A stretch of DNA of 18,169 bases from T1Sed10-7 sp047921175. Its GTDB lineage: Bacteria > Actinomycetota > Nitriliruptoria > Nitriliruptorales > Nitriliruptoraceae. Numbering within the stretch: the stretch's first letter is position 1; every line of letters starts with the position of its first letter. The notes below the pieces were generated by a model. It was given only the letters and a program-made list of their open reading frames with translations, did no database searches and was not told where the DNA came from. The position numbers and the translations under genes were made by a program. Shown here in pieces: positions 8,882-15,385 of this stretch. The DNA lies in the NCBI GenBank assembly GCA_047921175.1, contig JBLRWQ010000056.1:1-18169 (forward strand), read 5' to 3'.

Positions 8882-10147
8882 GTGTCCCAGCAGACCACCA
8901 CGCTGCCCTCCGGGGTCCGGGTCGTGTCCGAGTCGATGACCTCGGTGCGGTCGGTGTCCCTGGGGCTGTGGTTCGCCGTCGGCTCACGCGACGAGCACCC
9001 CGGGCAGGCCGGCTGCTCCCACTTCCTGGAACACACCCTGTTCAAGGGCACCGGCCGGCGCTCCGCACGGGACATCGCCGAGTCCCTCGATGCCGTCGGC
9101 GGCGAGCTGAACGCCTTCACCTCCAAGGAGGTGACCTGCTTCCACGCCCGCGTGCTGGATGCCGACCTCCCGCTCGCGCTGGAGGTCCTGGCCGACATGG
9201 TGATCGACGCGCGCAACACCCCCGAGGACGTCGAGGCCGAACGCCAGGTCGTGCTGGCGGAGCTGGATGCGCTCGGTGACGCGCCCGATGAGCTCGTCCA
9301 CACCGAGTTCGCCCACGCGGTGCTCGGGGAGCATCCCCTCGCCGCGGAGACGCTCGGCTCCGAGGCATCGATCGTCGCGCTGGACCGTGACACGATCCAC
9401 GCCTACTACCTCGAGCGCTACCGCCCGGAGCAGCTGGTCGTGGCCGCTGCGGGCAACCTCGACCATGACCACCTCGTCGGCCTCGTCGATCAGCTGGTCG
9501 GGGACCTCGGCCGCCCCGGTCACGGGCCCGACGGCCGCCGACCGGCGGACGGCTATGCCCGCGGCCAGGTGCGGATCCGGCACCGACCCAGCGAGCAGGC
9601 CCACCTCGTGCTCGGCGGCGGCGGGCTCGACCAGCACGACGAGGACCGGTTCGCGCTCAAGGTCCTCGACACCCTCCTCGGCGGCGGGATGTCGTCCCGG
9701 CTGTTCCAGGACATCCGTGAGACCCGCGGGTTGGCCTACAGCACCTACAGCTACGCGGCCTCCTACACCGATGCGGGCCTGGTCGGCGCCTACGTCGGGA
9801 CCGCGCCGGGCAAGGTCGACGAGGTCCTGGCCCTGCTGCGCGACGCGCTGACCGGCCTGGCCGACGACGTCACCGCCGCCGAGGTGGAGCGGGCGAAGGG
9901 GATGTTGACCGGTAGCACCGTGCTCGGGCTGGAGGACCCGGGGTCGCGGATGTCCCGGCTCGGCCGGCAGCTCGTCACCGGCGCGCCGGCGATCGGGGTG
10001 GAGGAGGCGCTGGTGCGCATCGCCGCTGTCGACCTCGACGCGGTCCGCCGGGTGGCCGCCCGGCTCCACGCGGGACCCCGGGACCTCGCCGTGGTCGGAC
10101 CGATCGCCGAGGACGCGGTGGCGCGCTTCGCCGAGGTGGTGGCCTGA
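8882..10147 (+). CDS. M16-family zinc metallopeptidase
   Basis: The inverted zinc-binding motif HFLEH is at 47-51 (catalytic Glu50). The third ligand Glu127 lies in ERQVVLAELD, 76 residues after the second His, exactly the HXXEH(X)76E arrangement of M16B peptidases. The second half carries the non-catalytic M16 domain with RGLAYSTYSYAASYTDAGLVGAYVGT near 280-305, providing the conserved Arg/Tyr pair. Length is 421, typical for homodimeric bacterial enzymes. The open frame extends to 8816, but GTG 8882 gives a family-like N-terminus (TTTLPSGVRVVSE) and has GAGG 5 nt upstream. An M16 gene directly after pnp is conserved in Actinobacteria and Bacillus; the substrate is unknown. The stop overlaps the next ATG by one base. 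Confidence 0.93.
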   Translation: MSQQTTTLPSGVRVVSESMTSVRSVSLGLWFAVGSRDEHPGQAGCSHFLEHTLFKGTGRRSARDIAESLDAVGGELNAFTSKEVTCFHARVLDADLPLALEVLADMVIDARNTPEDVEAERQVVLAELDALGDAPDELVHTEFAHAVLGEHPLAAETLGSEASIVALDRDTIHAYYLERYRPEQLVVAAAGNLDHDHLVGLVDQLVGDLGRPGHGPDGRRPADGYARGQVRIRHRPSEQAHLVLGGGGLDQHDEDRFALKVLDTLLGGGMSSRLFQDIRETRGLAYSTYSYAASYTDAGLVGAYVGTAPGKVDEVLALLRDALTGLADDVTAAEVERAKGMLTGSTVLGLEDPGSRMSRLGRQLVTGAPAIGVEEALVRIAAVDLDAVRRVAARLHAGPRDLAVVGPIAEDAVARFAEVVA

Positions 10148-10971
10148 TGCCCGCGGTCACCGCCTGGAACGAGGTCGCCGACCGTATCTGGGTCCGGCGC
10201 TACGACCCCTTCGACGTCAACGTCACGGTGGTGGCCGGCACGCACGGCGTCCTGCTGGTGGACACCCGCACCTCGCTGCACGAGGCCGCGGAGCTGCGCC
10301 ACCACCTCGCCGAGCTACCCGTCGGTCCGCCGACCGCGGTGGCGCTCACCCACGCCCACCTCGACCACGCGCTGGGGGCGGGCGCCTTCCCCGGCCTGCC
10401 GCTGTACGCCAGCCGCGGCTGCCGGGAGACCCTGACCCGGCACGGCGTGGCCGAGCGGGAGCGGTGGCTGAGCTGGATCGAGGAGGAGCAGCGCGCCCAC
10501 CTGCGTGCCAGCCCCATCCCGGTCCCCGACCACCTCGTCGAGGGCTCGCACCGCATCGACCTCGGTGACCGCGACGTCGAGCTGCTCCTGCTCGGCCACG
10601 GGCACACCGACCACGACCTGGTGCTGCACGTCCCCGACGCGTCCACGGTGCTGGCCGGCGACCTCGTGGAGGTCGGTGCACCGCCGGCCTTCGAGGACGC
10701 CTACCCCTTCGAGTGGCCCGCGACCCTGGCCCGCATCGAGTCCCTGGACGCCGAGGTCGTGGTGCCGGGACACGGCGCCCCGGCCGGGCACGCGTTGCTG
10801 TCGATCCGCCGCCAGCAGCACGCCCACCTGGCGGCGATCTGCCGCGAGACCGTCGGCGGCATCCGCTCGCTCGCGAGCGCGGTCGTCATGTCGCCGTTCC
10901 CCGAGGAGACGACGCGCGTCGCACTGGACCGGGCGGCGGTCACCGCCGGTCGGGGTCCCGCCGCCAGCTGA
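10147..10971 (+). CDS. Metallo-beta-lactamase-fold hydrolase
   Basis: This 274-residue MBL-fold protein has LTHAHLDH (67-74; His69, His71, Asp73, His74), GHGHTDHD (150-157; His153), GDLV (171-174; Asp172) and PGHG (207-210; His209), a complete dinuclear metal site. The N-terminus (VNVTVVAGTHGVLLVDTRTS) is the usual first beta-sandwich strands. It resembles the general hydrolase group rather than RNase J, RNase Z or glyoxalase II in length and lacks a beta-CASP domain, so the substrate is unknown. It is coupled to the M16 gene (TGATG) and precedes dapB, where many Actinobacteria have M16 directly followed by dapB. It is therefore likely a lineage-specific insertion. Confidence 0.88.
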   Translation: MPAVTAWNEVADRIWVRRYDPFDVNVTVVAGTHGVLLVDTRTSLHEAAELRHHLAELPVGPPTAVALTHAHLDHALGAGAFPGLPLYASRGCRETLTRHGVAERERWLSWIEEEQRAHLRASPIPVPDHLVEGSHRIDLGDRDVELLLLGHGHTDHDLVLHVPDASTVLAGDLVEVGAPPAFEDAYPFEWPATLARIESLDAEVVVPGHGAPAGHALLSIRRQQHAHLAAICRETVGGIRSLASAVVMSPFPEETTRVALDRAAVTAGRGPAAS

Positions 10972-11017
10972 CCGCACCTGCCCGGCAGCGCCCGGGCTCC
11001 CGCGCCGTCGCCCCCGT

Positions 11018-11023
11018 TAGGCT
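11018..11023 (+). promoter_or_regulatory. dapB: -10 box for dapB
   Basis: TAGGCT matches the TANNNT consensus of actinobacterial principal sigma factors and lies 23 nt upstream of the dapB GTG. The predicted start of transcription leaves a leader of under 20 nt containing GGAG (11037-11040). The same hexamer precedes the SGNH hydrolase gene at 17295. A short GC hairpin (10980-10997) sits in the expected -35 region; no clear -35 is seen. Confidence 0.45.
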
Positions 11024-11046
11024 CGTGGGCATCGTCGGAGATCGAG

Positions 11047-11841
11047 GTGGACGTGCGGGTCGGGATCGTGGGTGCCGGGGGACGCATGGGAGCCGAGGCC
11101 TGCCGGGCCGTCGCGGCGACCGACGACCTCGAGCTGGTCGCCGCGGTCGACCCGGGGGCGACCGGCCGGACGCTGGCCGAGGTCGCCCACCTCGACGGAC
11201 CCGCGGGTGCCGTCGTGGTCGCCGACCACCTCGATGCGCTCGTCGACGCTGCCGTCGAGGTGGCGGTCGAGTTCACCGGCCCGGCCAGCGTCGGGGACAA
11301 CCTGCGCTGGCTGCTGGAGCACGACATCCACGCCGTGGTCGGTGCCACCGGCATCACCGAGGAGCAGCTGGAGCAGGCCCGGTCGCTGGCCACCACCTCG
11401 CAGGCCAACGCGCTGGTGGTCCCCAACTTCGCCATCGGCGCCGTGCTGCTGCTGCGCTTCGCCGCCGAGGCTGCCCGCCACCTGCCCCACGTCGAGGTGG
11501 TCGAGTTGCACCACGACGGCAAGGTCGACGCCCCCTCCGGCACGGCGCTGCGCACGGCGGAGCTGATCGCCGCGGCCCGCCAGCAGGTCCCGCAGGTGCC
11601 GCTCGGCGACGAGCGGCATCCGGGTGCCCGCGGCGCCGAGCACGCCGGCGTGCGGGTCCACAGCGTGCGGCTGCCGGGCCTCGTCGCCCACCAGGAGGTG
11701 CTGTTCGGCGGGCAGGGCCAGACGCTCACGCTGCGGCACGACTCGATCGACCGGACCTCGTTCATGCCGGGGGTGCTGCTGGCCTGCCGGTCCGTGGGCG
11801 GGCTGGACGGGCTGGTGGTCGGTCTCGACGCCGTCCTGTGA
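11047..11841 (+). CDS. dapB: 4-hydroxy-tetrahydrodipicolinate reductase
   Basis: DapB reduces hydroxy-tetrahydrodipicolinate with NAD(P)H in the diaminopimelate/lysine pathway, needed for peptidoglycan. The Rossmann motif VGIVGAGGRMG is at 5-15, the VEFTGP strand at 74-79, GATGI at 99-103 and PNFAIG at 126-131. The catalytic block ELHHDGKVDAPSGTAL is at 153-168 (His155/His156, Lys159). The 264-residue length is slightly above average but normal for Actinobacteria. The GTG at 11047 is preferred because GGAG lies 6 nt upstream; GTG 11053 is an alternative. It ends 36 nt from the convergent rnz stop. Confidence 0.97.
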   Translation: MDVRVGIVGAGGRMGAEACRAVAATDDLELVAAVDPGATGRTLAEVAHLDGPAGAVVVADHLDALVDAAVEVAVEFTGPASVGDNLRWLLEHDIHAVVGATGITEEQLEQARSLATTSQANALVVPNFAIGAVLLLRFAAEAARHLPHVEVVELHHDGKVDAPSGTALRTAELIAAARQQVPQVPLGDERHPGARGAEHAGVRVHSVRLPGLVAHQEVLFGGQGQTLTLRHDSIDRTSFMPGVLLACRSVGGLDGLVVGLDAVL

Positions 11842-11877
11842 CGGCCGTGCCGCGCTGCCGGCGTTCGACGGTGCCGG

Positions 11878-12804
11878 TCAGCGCAGGCGCGTGACCGGGC
11901 CCGACAGCGGGACCAGGTCGAGGTCACGGGCGACGTGCACGTCCAGTCCCGGCGCGGCAGCGAGGGCCTCGGCCTGGTGGGCCGCGGTCCCGGGGTAGCG
12001 GCGCGACAGGTGGGTCAGCACCACGCGTCGTGCACCGGCGTCGGCCCCGATGCGTGCCGCCTGGGCCGCGGTGAGGTGGCCCGCCTCGGCGGCGAGCTCC
12101 CGCTCGGGCTCCAGGAAGGTCGCCTCGATCAGCAGCAGATCGGCGCCCTCGGCCAGCTCGCGGGCCCCGGGGCAGTCCCGGGTGTCCATGACGTGGGCGA
12201 TGCGCACGCCCGGCCGGGGCTCGCTGACCTCCTCGAGGTGCACGAGCCGGCCCGCGACGCGGACCCGCCCCGCGTCGGCCAGCTCGCTGCGGGCCTCGTG
12301 GGGGACGCGCAGCGCCTCCAGCCTGCTCGGGAGCAGGCGCCGGCCCGGTGGCTGCGAGAAGCGGTAGCCGAGGGTGGGGATGGCGTGCGACAGTGCCTGC
12401 GCCTCGATGGTCAGCGGCGGGTCCGTGGCGAGGATCCCGGGGGCGGCTGGTCGCGCATCCACCTCGGCGCTGGTGCTACTGGCCGAGGCGTGGCGCAGCG
12501 CGGTGATGTAGGGCTCCGCCTCGGACGGGTAGTGGAGCACGACCGGGTGGGTGACGCGGTCGAGCGCGAGCCGCTGGAGCACACCGGGGAGCCCGAGACA
12601 GTGGTCGCCGTGGGCGTGCGTGATGCAGATGCGGTCGATGCTGGAGACCGGGATGCGGGCCAGGGACAGCTGCCGCTGGGTGCCCTCGCCCGGGTCGAGC
12701 AGGATGCCGTGCCCGTCGAAGCGCAGCAGGGCGGCGTGATGGGCGCGTGCGCGGGTCGGGACCTGGCTCGCGGTCCCGAGGATCACCAGTTCGCGTCCCG
12801 ACAC
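11878..12804 (-). CDS. rnz: Ribonuclease Z (tRNA 3' endonuclease)
   Basis: RNase Z cuts pre-tRNA after the discriminator base to create the CCA-addition end. The 308-residue protein begins with a family-typical LGTASQVPTRARAHHAALL strand and DPGEGTQRQL (38-46). The metal site is THAHGDH (62-68), His140 in LSHAIPTLGYRF, Asp207 in MDTRD, and His265 in LTHLSRRY. EATF (227-230) and HLTA (243-246) are also family features. These include both the HxHxDH set and the distal His, so it looks active. The GTG start (12804) has GAGG about 7 nt upstream on the minus strand. It is divergent from the PPR-like gene and convergent with dapB. Confidence 0.95.
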   Translation of the reverse strand: MSGRELVILGTASQVPTRARAHHAALLRFDGHGILLDPGEGTQRQLSLARIPVSSIDRICITHAHGDHCLGLPGVLQRLALDRVTHPVVLHYPSEAEPYITALRHASASSTSAEVDARPAAPGILATDPPLTIEAQALSHAIPTLGYRFSQPPGRRLLPSRLEALRVPHEARSELADAGRVRVAGRLVHLEEVSEPRPGVRIAHVMDTRDCPGARELAEGADLLLIEATFLEPERELAAEAGHLTAAQAARIGADAGARRVVLTHLSRRYPGTAAHQAEALAAAPGLDVHVARDLDLVPLSGPVTRLR

Positions 12805-12829
12805 CCTGCATCCTCATCCCCGGGCTCTC

Positions 12830-12868
12830 GACCGTAGTCGCCGTGGCCGCTCGTGAGGCGCTACGGTC
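12830..12868. promoter_or_regulatory. Inverted repeat carrying divergent -10-like boxes
   Basis: GACCGTAG (12830-12837) and CTACGGTC (12861-12868) form an 8-bp inverted repeat 23 nt apart in the 176-nt gap between rnz and the PPR-like gene. Each arm contains TACGGT reading outward toward its own gene (minus 12836-12831 for rnz, plus 12862-12867 for the PPR-like gene), fitting TANNNT. It could be two back-to-back promoters, an operator, or both. No clear -35 boxes are seen. Confidence 0.35.
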
Positions 12869-12980
12869 CCTCGTCCGGCCGAGAGCCGGTCGGCCACAGG
12901 TGCGCGTGGAGCAGCGCACCAGCCCGCGGGAGCGCGGCCGGCGCACGCGTCGCGTCACCCCCGGGGACGGAGGACGTCCC

Positions 12981-15095
12981 GTGACCGAACGCGACACGTA
13001 CCTGGAGGCCCTGCAGCGCTTCGCCGGCGACCTCAGGATGATCCAGCAGGTCGAGGCGTCGATGGAGGCCCGACGGGTCACCTTCACCTCCCAGCACTAC
13101 GAGCTGCTGGTCAAGGCCTACCTCGGCGCCCGTGAGCTGCAGGGCGCGCAACGGCTGTTCGGCCGGATGGCCGCGGAGGGCATCAGCCTCGGCGGATCGG
13201 TGCGCTGGGACGTGGCGCTGGCCACCGCACGCGCGGGTCGCACCGCCGACGCGCTGGCCATGCTCGACCAGCTGCACGGGGAGGGGGAGGAGCCACCGCC
13301 CCAGCACGCGCACGGGGTGCTGGCCGTCTACCTCGCCGCCCGTCGCTACCCGGCAGCGCGCGCGGTGCTGCGCCAGATGGCCCAGCATGGCCAGGCGGCC
13401 ACGGCGGCGGAGTACACGGCGCTGCTGCGGGACTGCCTCGACCGTCGGGCGATCAAGGACACCCGCGCGCTGGTGGACCTGATGCTGCAGGTCGGGGCGC
13501 GGCCGGATCCGCGGCTCGCCACGGAGCTCGTGGCCATGGTCGCCCGGGCGGGTCACACCGACCGGGCCCAGGAGCTGCTGGCCCGCCTCGAGGAGGGTGG
13601 GGTCACCCTGCCGGGTGACGTGCACACCGAGCTGCTGCTGGCCTACGCCAAGGCGGGTGATGCGGCGGCCGCCGAGCAGGCGCTGGTCGCGATGCGCGCC
13701 GGGGGGACCGAGCCGACGAGCTTCCACCGCAACGCGGTGCTCGAGGCCCGTATCGCCGCCGGCGACGCCACCGGTGCGTGGGCGACGGCGCTGGAGCTGG
13801 CCGCGGACGGCCGCATCCCCTCCGGCGCCAACCTCGAGGGCCTCATCGACGTGTCCCTGGACGTCGGTCGCCGGGCGGCCGCGAGCGGCGTGCTGGACTG
13901 GATGATGATCCTCGGCATCCCGGTCCCGCCGGGCAAGGCCGCCGAGGTGCTCGGCCGTCACCTCAAGGCCGGCGAGCTCGACACGGCCTGGAGCCTGTTC
14001 GAGGAGCTGACCGCGCGCGGGGTCCCCCCGGACCGCAAGGTCGCGCGCGACCTCGTGGAGCGGCTCGTGCGGGCCGGTCGGCTGGACGAGGCCGCGGGAC
14101 TGCTCGAGCGGTTGCGTGCCTCGGGCACGCTGACCCATGGGCGCCACTACGGCCCGCTGCTGCGGGCGCTGGTTGGCGCGAAGCGTGCCGACGAAGCCTT
14201 CGCGCTGCTCGATCGACTGCTGGCCGAGGGCGTCGCACCGACGAGCGCGGACGCCTCCCGGCTGCTCGGCGTGCTGCTGCGGGACAAGGCCTTCGAGCGG
14301 GTCGACCAGCTGGTGGCCACCTTGTCGGAGGCCGGCGTCAGCGTCGACGAGCCGACCTTCCGTGAGCTGCTCTGGGGCTACGCCCGGCAGCGCAAGCACG
14401 AGCAGGCCAAAGCCGTCTACGACCGGATGGTCGCCGCCGGGATCACCCCGGACGACCGGCACGAGGCCGCGCTGCGGTGGGCATCGGGCGAGACCCGCAC
14501 CCGACTGCCGGACCACGACGAGCACGCCGAGGACGTGGGCACCGTCGAGGTGCCGCCGACGGACGCTGGTGCCGACGACGCCGAGGCGCCGGCAGGTGCG
14601 GCCGCGGAGCCCGCGGCGACGCCGTCGAGCGAGGAGGCAGCGGAGGCGCCTGACGCTGACGCCCCGTCGGCTAGCAGCGCGGAACCCTCGACGGAGGAGG
14701 CTCCCCTGGCCCCCCCGCCAGAGGCGTCTCCCGCGGACGCGCCGTCGGCCGCCGACGCCCCCGCGACGCCGCCGGGGCTCGCCCCGCCCCCGCATCGGCC
14801 GGAGCTGGCATCGGCCCAGCGGGCGGAGCTCAGCTCCGCGCAGCGGGCCGAGCTGGCCGCCCCGCCCGCCGCGGACGAGGAGCCGCCGGTCGCAGCCGAG
14901 GAGCCGCCTGCGGATGATGGCGCGCCGCCGGTCGATGCCGCGGCTGCGGAGGAAGAGCCGCCTGTTGCCGCCAGCCCGCCTGCGGATGATGGCGCGCCGC
15001 CGGCCGCGGACGAGGAGCCGCCTGCGGATGATGGCGCGCCGCCGGTCGATGCCGCGCCGGCGCCTGACGCCGATCCTGAGCGCCCCGCCGGCTGA
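12981..15095 (+). CDS. Pentatricopeptide-repeat-like protein with acidic repetitive tail
   Basis: The product has 704 residues. Residues 2-491 divide without gaps into fourteen 35-residue units, boundaries at 2+35k. Each has the PPR-type pattern of helix A (xxLLxxxLxxG), a short turn, helix B (xxAxxLxxxMxxxG) and a terminal x-P/T-D. Good examples are unit 11 (387-421), ending LLAEGVAPT, and unit 13 (457-491), with ELLWGYARQRKHEQAKAVYD. The first unit is cap-like. The 35-residue period and Gly30-31/Pro34/Asp35 ends favour PPR over the 34-residue TPR. PPR proteins bind RNA in mitochondria and chloroplasts and are uncommon in bacteria. Residues 492-704 are a Pro/Ala/Glu/Asp-rich, probably disordered tail with internal duplications. 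There is no signal peptide. GTG 12981 is chosen over the open frame back to 12747 because GGAGGA (12969-12974) lies 6 nt before it. RNA binding is inferred. Confidence 0.85.
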   Translation: MTERDTYLEALQRFAGDLRMIQQVEASMEARRVTFTSQHYELLVKAYLGARELQGAQRLFGRMAAEGISLGGSVRWDVALATARAGRTADALAMLDQLHGEGEEPPPQHAHGVLAVYLAARRYPAARAVLRQMAQHGQAATAAEYTALLRDCLDRRAIKDTRALVDLMLQVGARPDPRLATELVAMVARAGHTDRAQELLARLEEGGVTLPGDVHTELLLAYAKAGDAAAAEQALVAMRAGGTEPTSFHRNAVLEARIAAGDATGAWATALELAADGRIPSGANLEGLIDVSLDVGRRAAASGVLDWMMILGIPVPPGKAAEVLGRHLKAGELDTAWSLFEELTARGVPPDRKVARDLVERLVRAGRLDEAAGLLERLRASGTLTHGRHYGPLLRALVGAKRADEAFALLDRLLAEGVAPTSADASRLLGVLLRDKAFERVDQLVATLSEAGVSVDEPTFRELLWGYARQRKHEQAKAVYDRMVAAGITPDDRHEAALRWASGETRTRLPDHDEHAEDVGTVEVPPTDAGADDAEAPAGAAAEPAATPSSEEAAEAPDADAPSASSAEPSTEEAPLAPPPEASPADAPSAADAPATPPGLAPPPHRPELASAQRAELSSAQRAELAAPPAADEEPPVAAEEPPADDGAPPVDAAAAEEEPPVAASPPADDGAPPAADEEPPADDGAPPVDAAPAPDADPERPAG
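14898..15056 (+). repeat. Direct repeats in the tail of the PPR-like gene
   Basis: Two identical 45-nt copies lie at 14898-14942 and 15012-15056, both encoding EEPPADDGAPPVDAA. A third, partial copy of 26 nt lies at 14978-15003. The repeats use GAT and CCT codons that are rare elsewhere in the window, where GAC and CCG/CCC dominate. This indicates recent in-frame duplication of a low-complexity module. Confidence 0.9.
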
Positions 15096-15114
15096 GCCAC
15101 GCCGAGCCGAGGTG

Positions 15115-15272
15115 TGCACGGAACCCTGCCTGAGCAGGGTTGCGTGCAGTGTCCGGCCGCGAACACGGTGGAGGTGTGCACGGAACCGCGCTCCAGCGCG
15201 GTTCCGTGCACGATCCGGCTCCTGGGAGCCCGTCGGGGTGCACGAAACCGCGCTCTAGCGCGGTTCCGTGCA
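15115..15272. repeat. Three-copy hairpin array, 34-nt palindromes at a 62-nt period
   Basis: Palindromes lie at 15115-15148, 15177-15210 and 15239-15272, exactly 62 nt apart, with two 28-nt unrelated spacers. All begin TGCACG and end CGTGCA. The inner left arms are AACCCTGC (copy 1) and AACCGCGC (copies 2 and 3), with matching right arms GCAGGGTT and GCGCGGTT. Two base pairs (positions 12/23 and 13/22) therefore change on both sides and keep the stem. Loops are CTGA, TCCA and TCTA. Copy 2 is a perfect 16-bp stem if the flanking G/C pair is counted; copies 1 and 3 have a single mismatch at position 7/28. The array fills the gap between two convergent genes. Candidate roles are a 3'UTR RNA element, tandem terminators, a REP-type element or protein-binding DNA palindromes. 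Confidence 0.9.
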
Positions 15273-15360
15273 GCGCGTGGCCCCGGACGGCGCGCCGGTC
15301 GAGGTGGTGGGGCCCCGGGGGCCCGGTCGGCCACAGGTCCGGTCCCAGGTGCGCCGTCAG

Positions 15361-15378
15361 GTCGACCCGCGGGTCGAC
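15361..15378 (-). terminator. Perfect palindrome after the ABC exporter gene
   Basis: GTCGACCCGCGGGTCGAC is an 18-nt perfect palindrome starting 7 nt beyond the stop of the minus-strand ABC gene. As RNA it folds into about 7-8 pairs; there is no U-run. It probably acts as a factor-assisted terminator or 3' stabiliser. A GGGCC/GGCCC hairpin lies a little further on at 15310-15324. Confidence 0.4.
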
Positions 15379-15385
15379 CCGCAGG

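Larger units (their letters stand above)
12886..15338. repeat. 16-bp direct repeat flanking the PPR-like gene and hairpin array
   Basis: CCGGTCGGCCACAGGT occurs at 12886-12901 (leader of the PPR-like gene) and again, same orientation, at 15323-15338 (beyond the hairpin array). By a rough estimate for this GC content, one exact 16-mer repeat in a window of this size is not improbable, so the flanking position is the only reason to note it. Confidence 0.4.

Noticed and set aside
12747..12980. Upstream extension of the PPR-like protein by 78 residues
   Set aside because: The extension overlaps the rnz start and the divergent promoter region and has no repeat pattern. GGAGGA lies 6 nt before the GTG at 12981.
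12981..14453. TPR (34-residue) or SEL1 repeats instead of PPR
   Set aside because: The period is consistently 35, units commonly end in G-x-x-P-D/T as in PPR, and the TPR Trp/Tyr/Pro32 pattern is absent. Not fully excluded without profile searches.
12861..15119. 752-residue open frame on the minus strand opposite the PPR-like gene
   Set aside because: It is the antisense shadow of the PPR-like gene, Arg/Gly/Gln-rich without domains, while the plus strand shows a strict 35-residue repeat and a good ribosome-binding site.
15115..15272. A miniature CRISPR array (34-nt repeats, 28-nt spacers)
   Set aside because: Dimensions fit, but the copies differ at several stem positions with compensating changes, the palindrome spans the whole repeat, there are only three copies, and no cas gene is present in the window.
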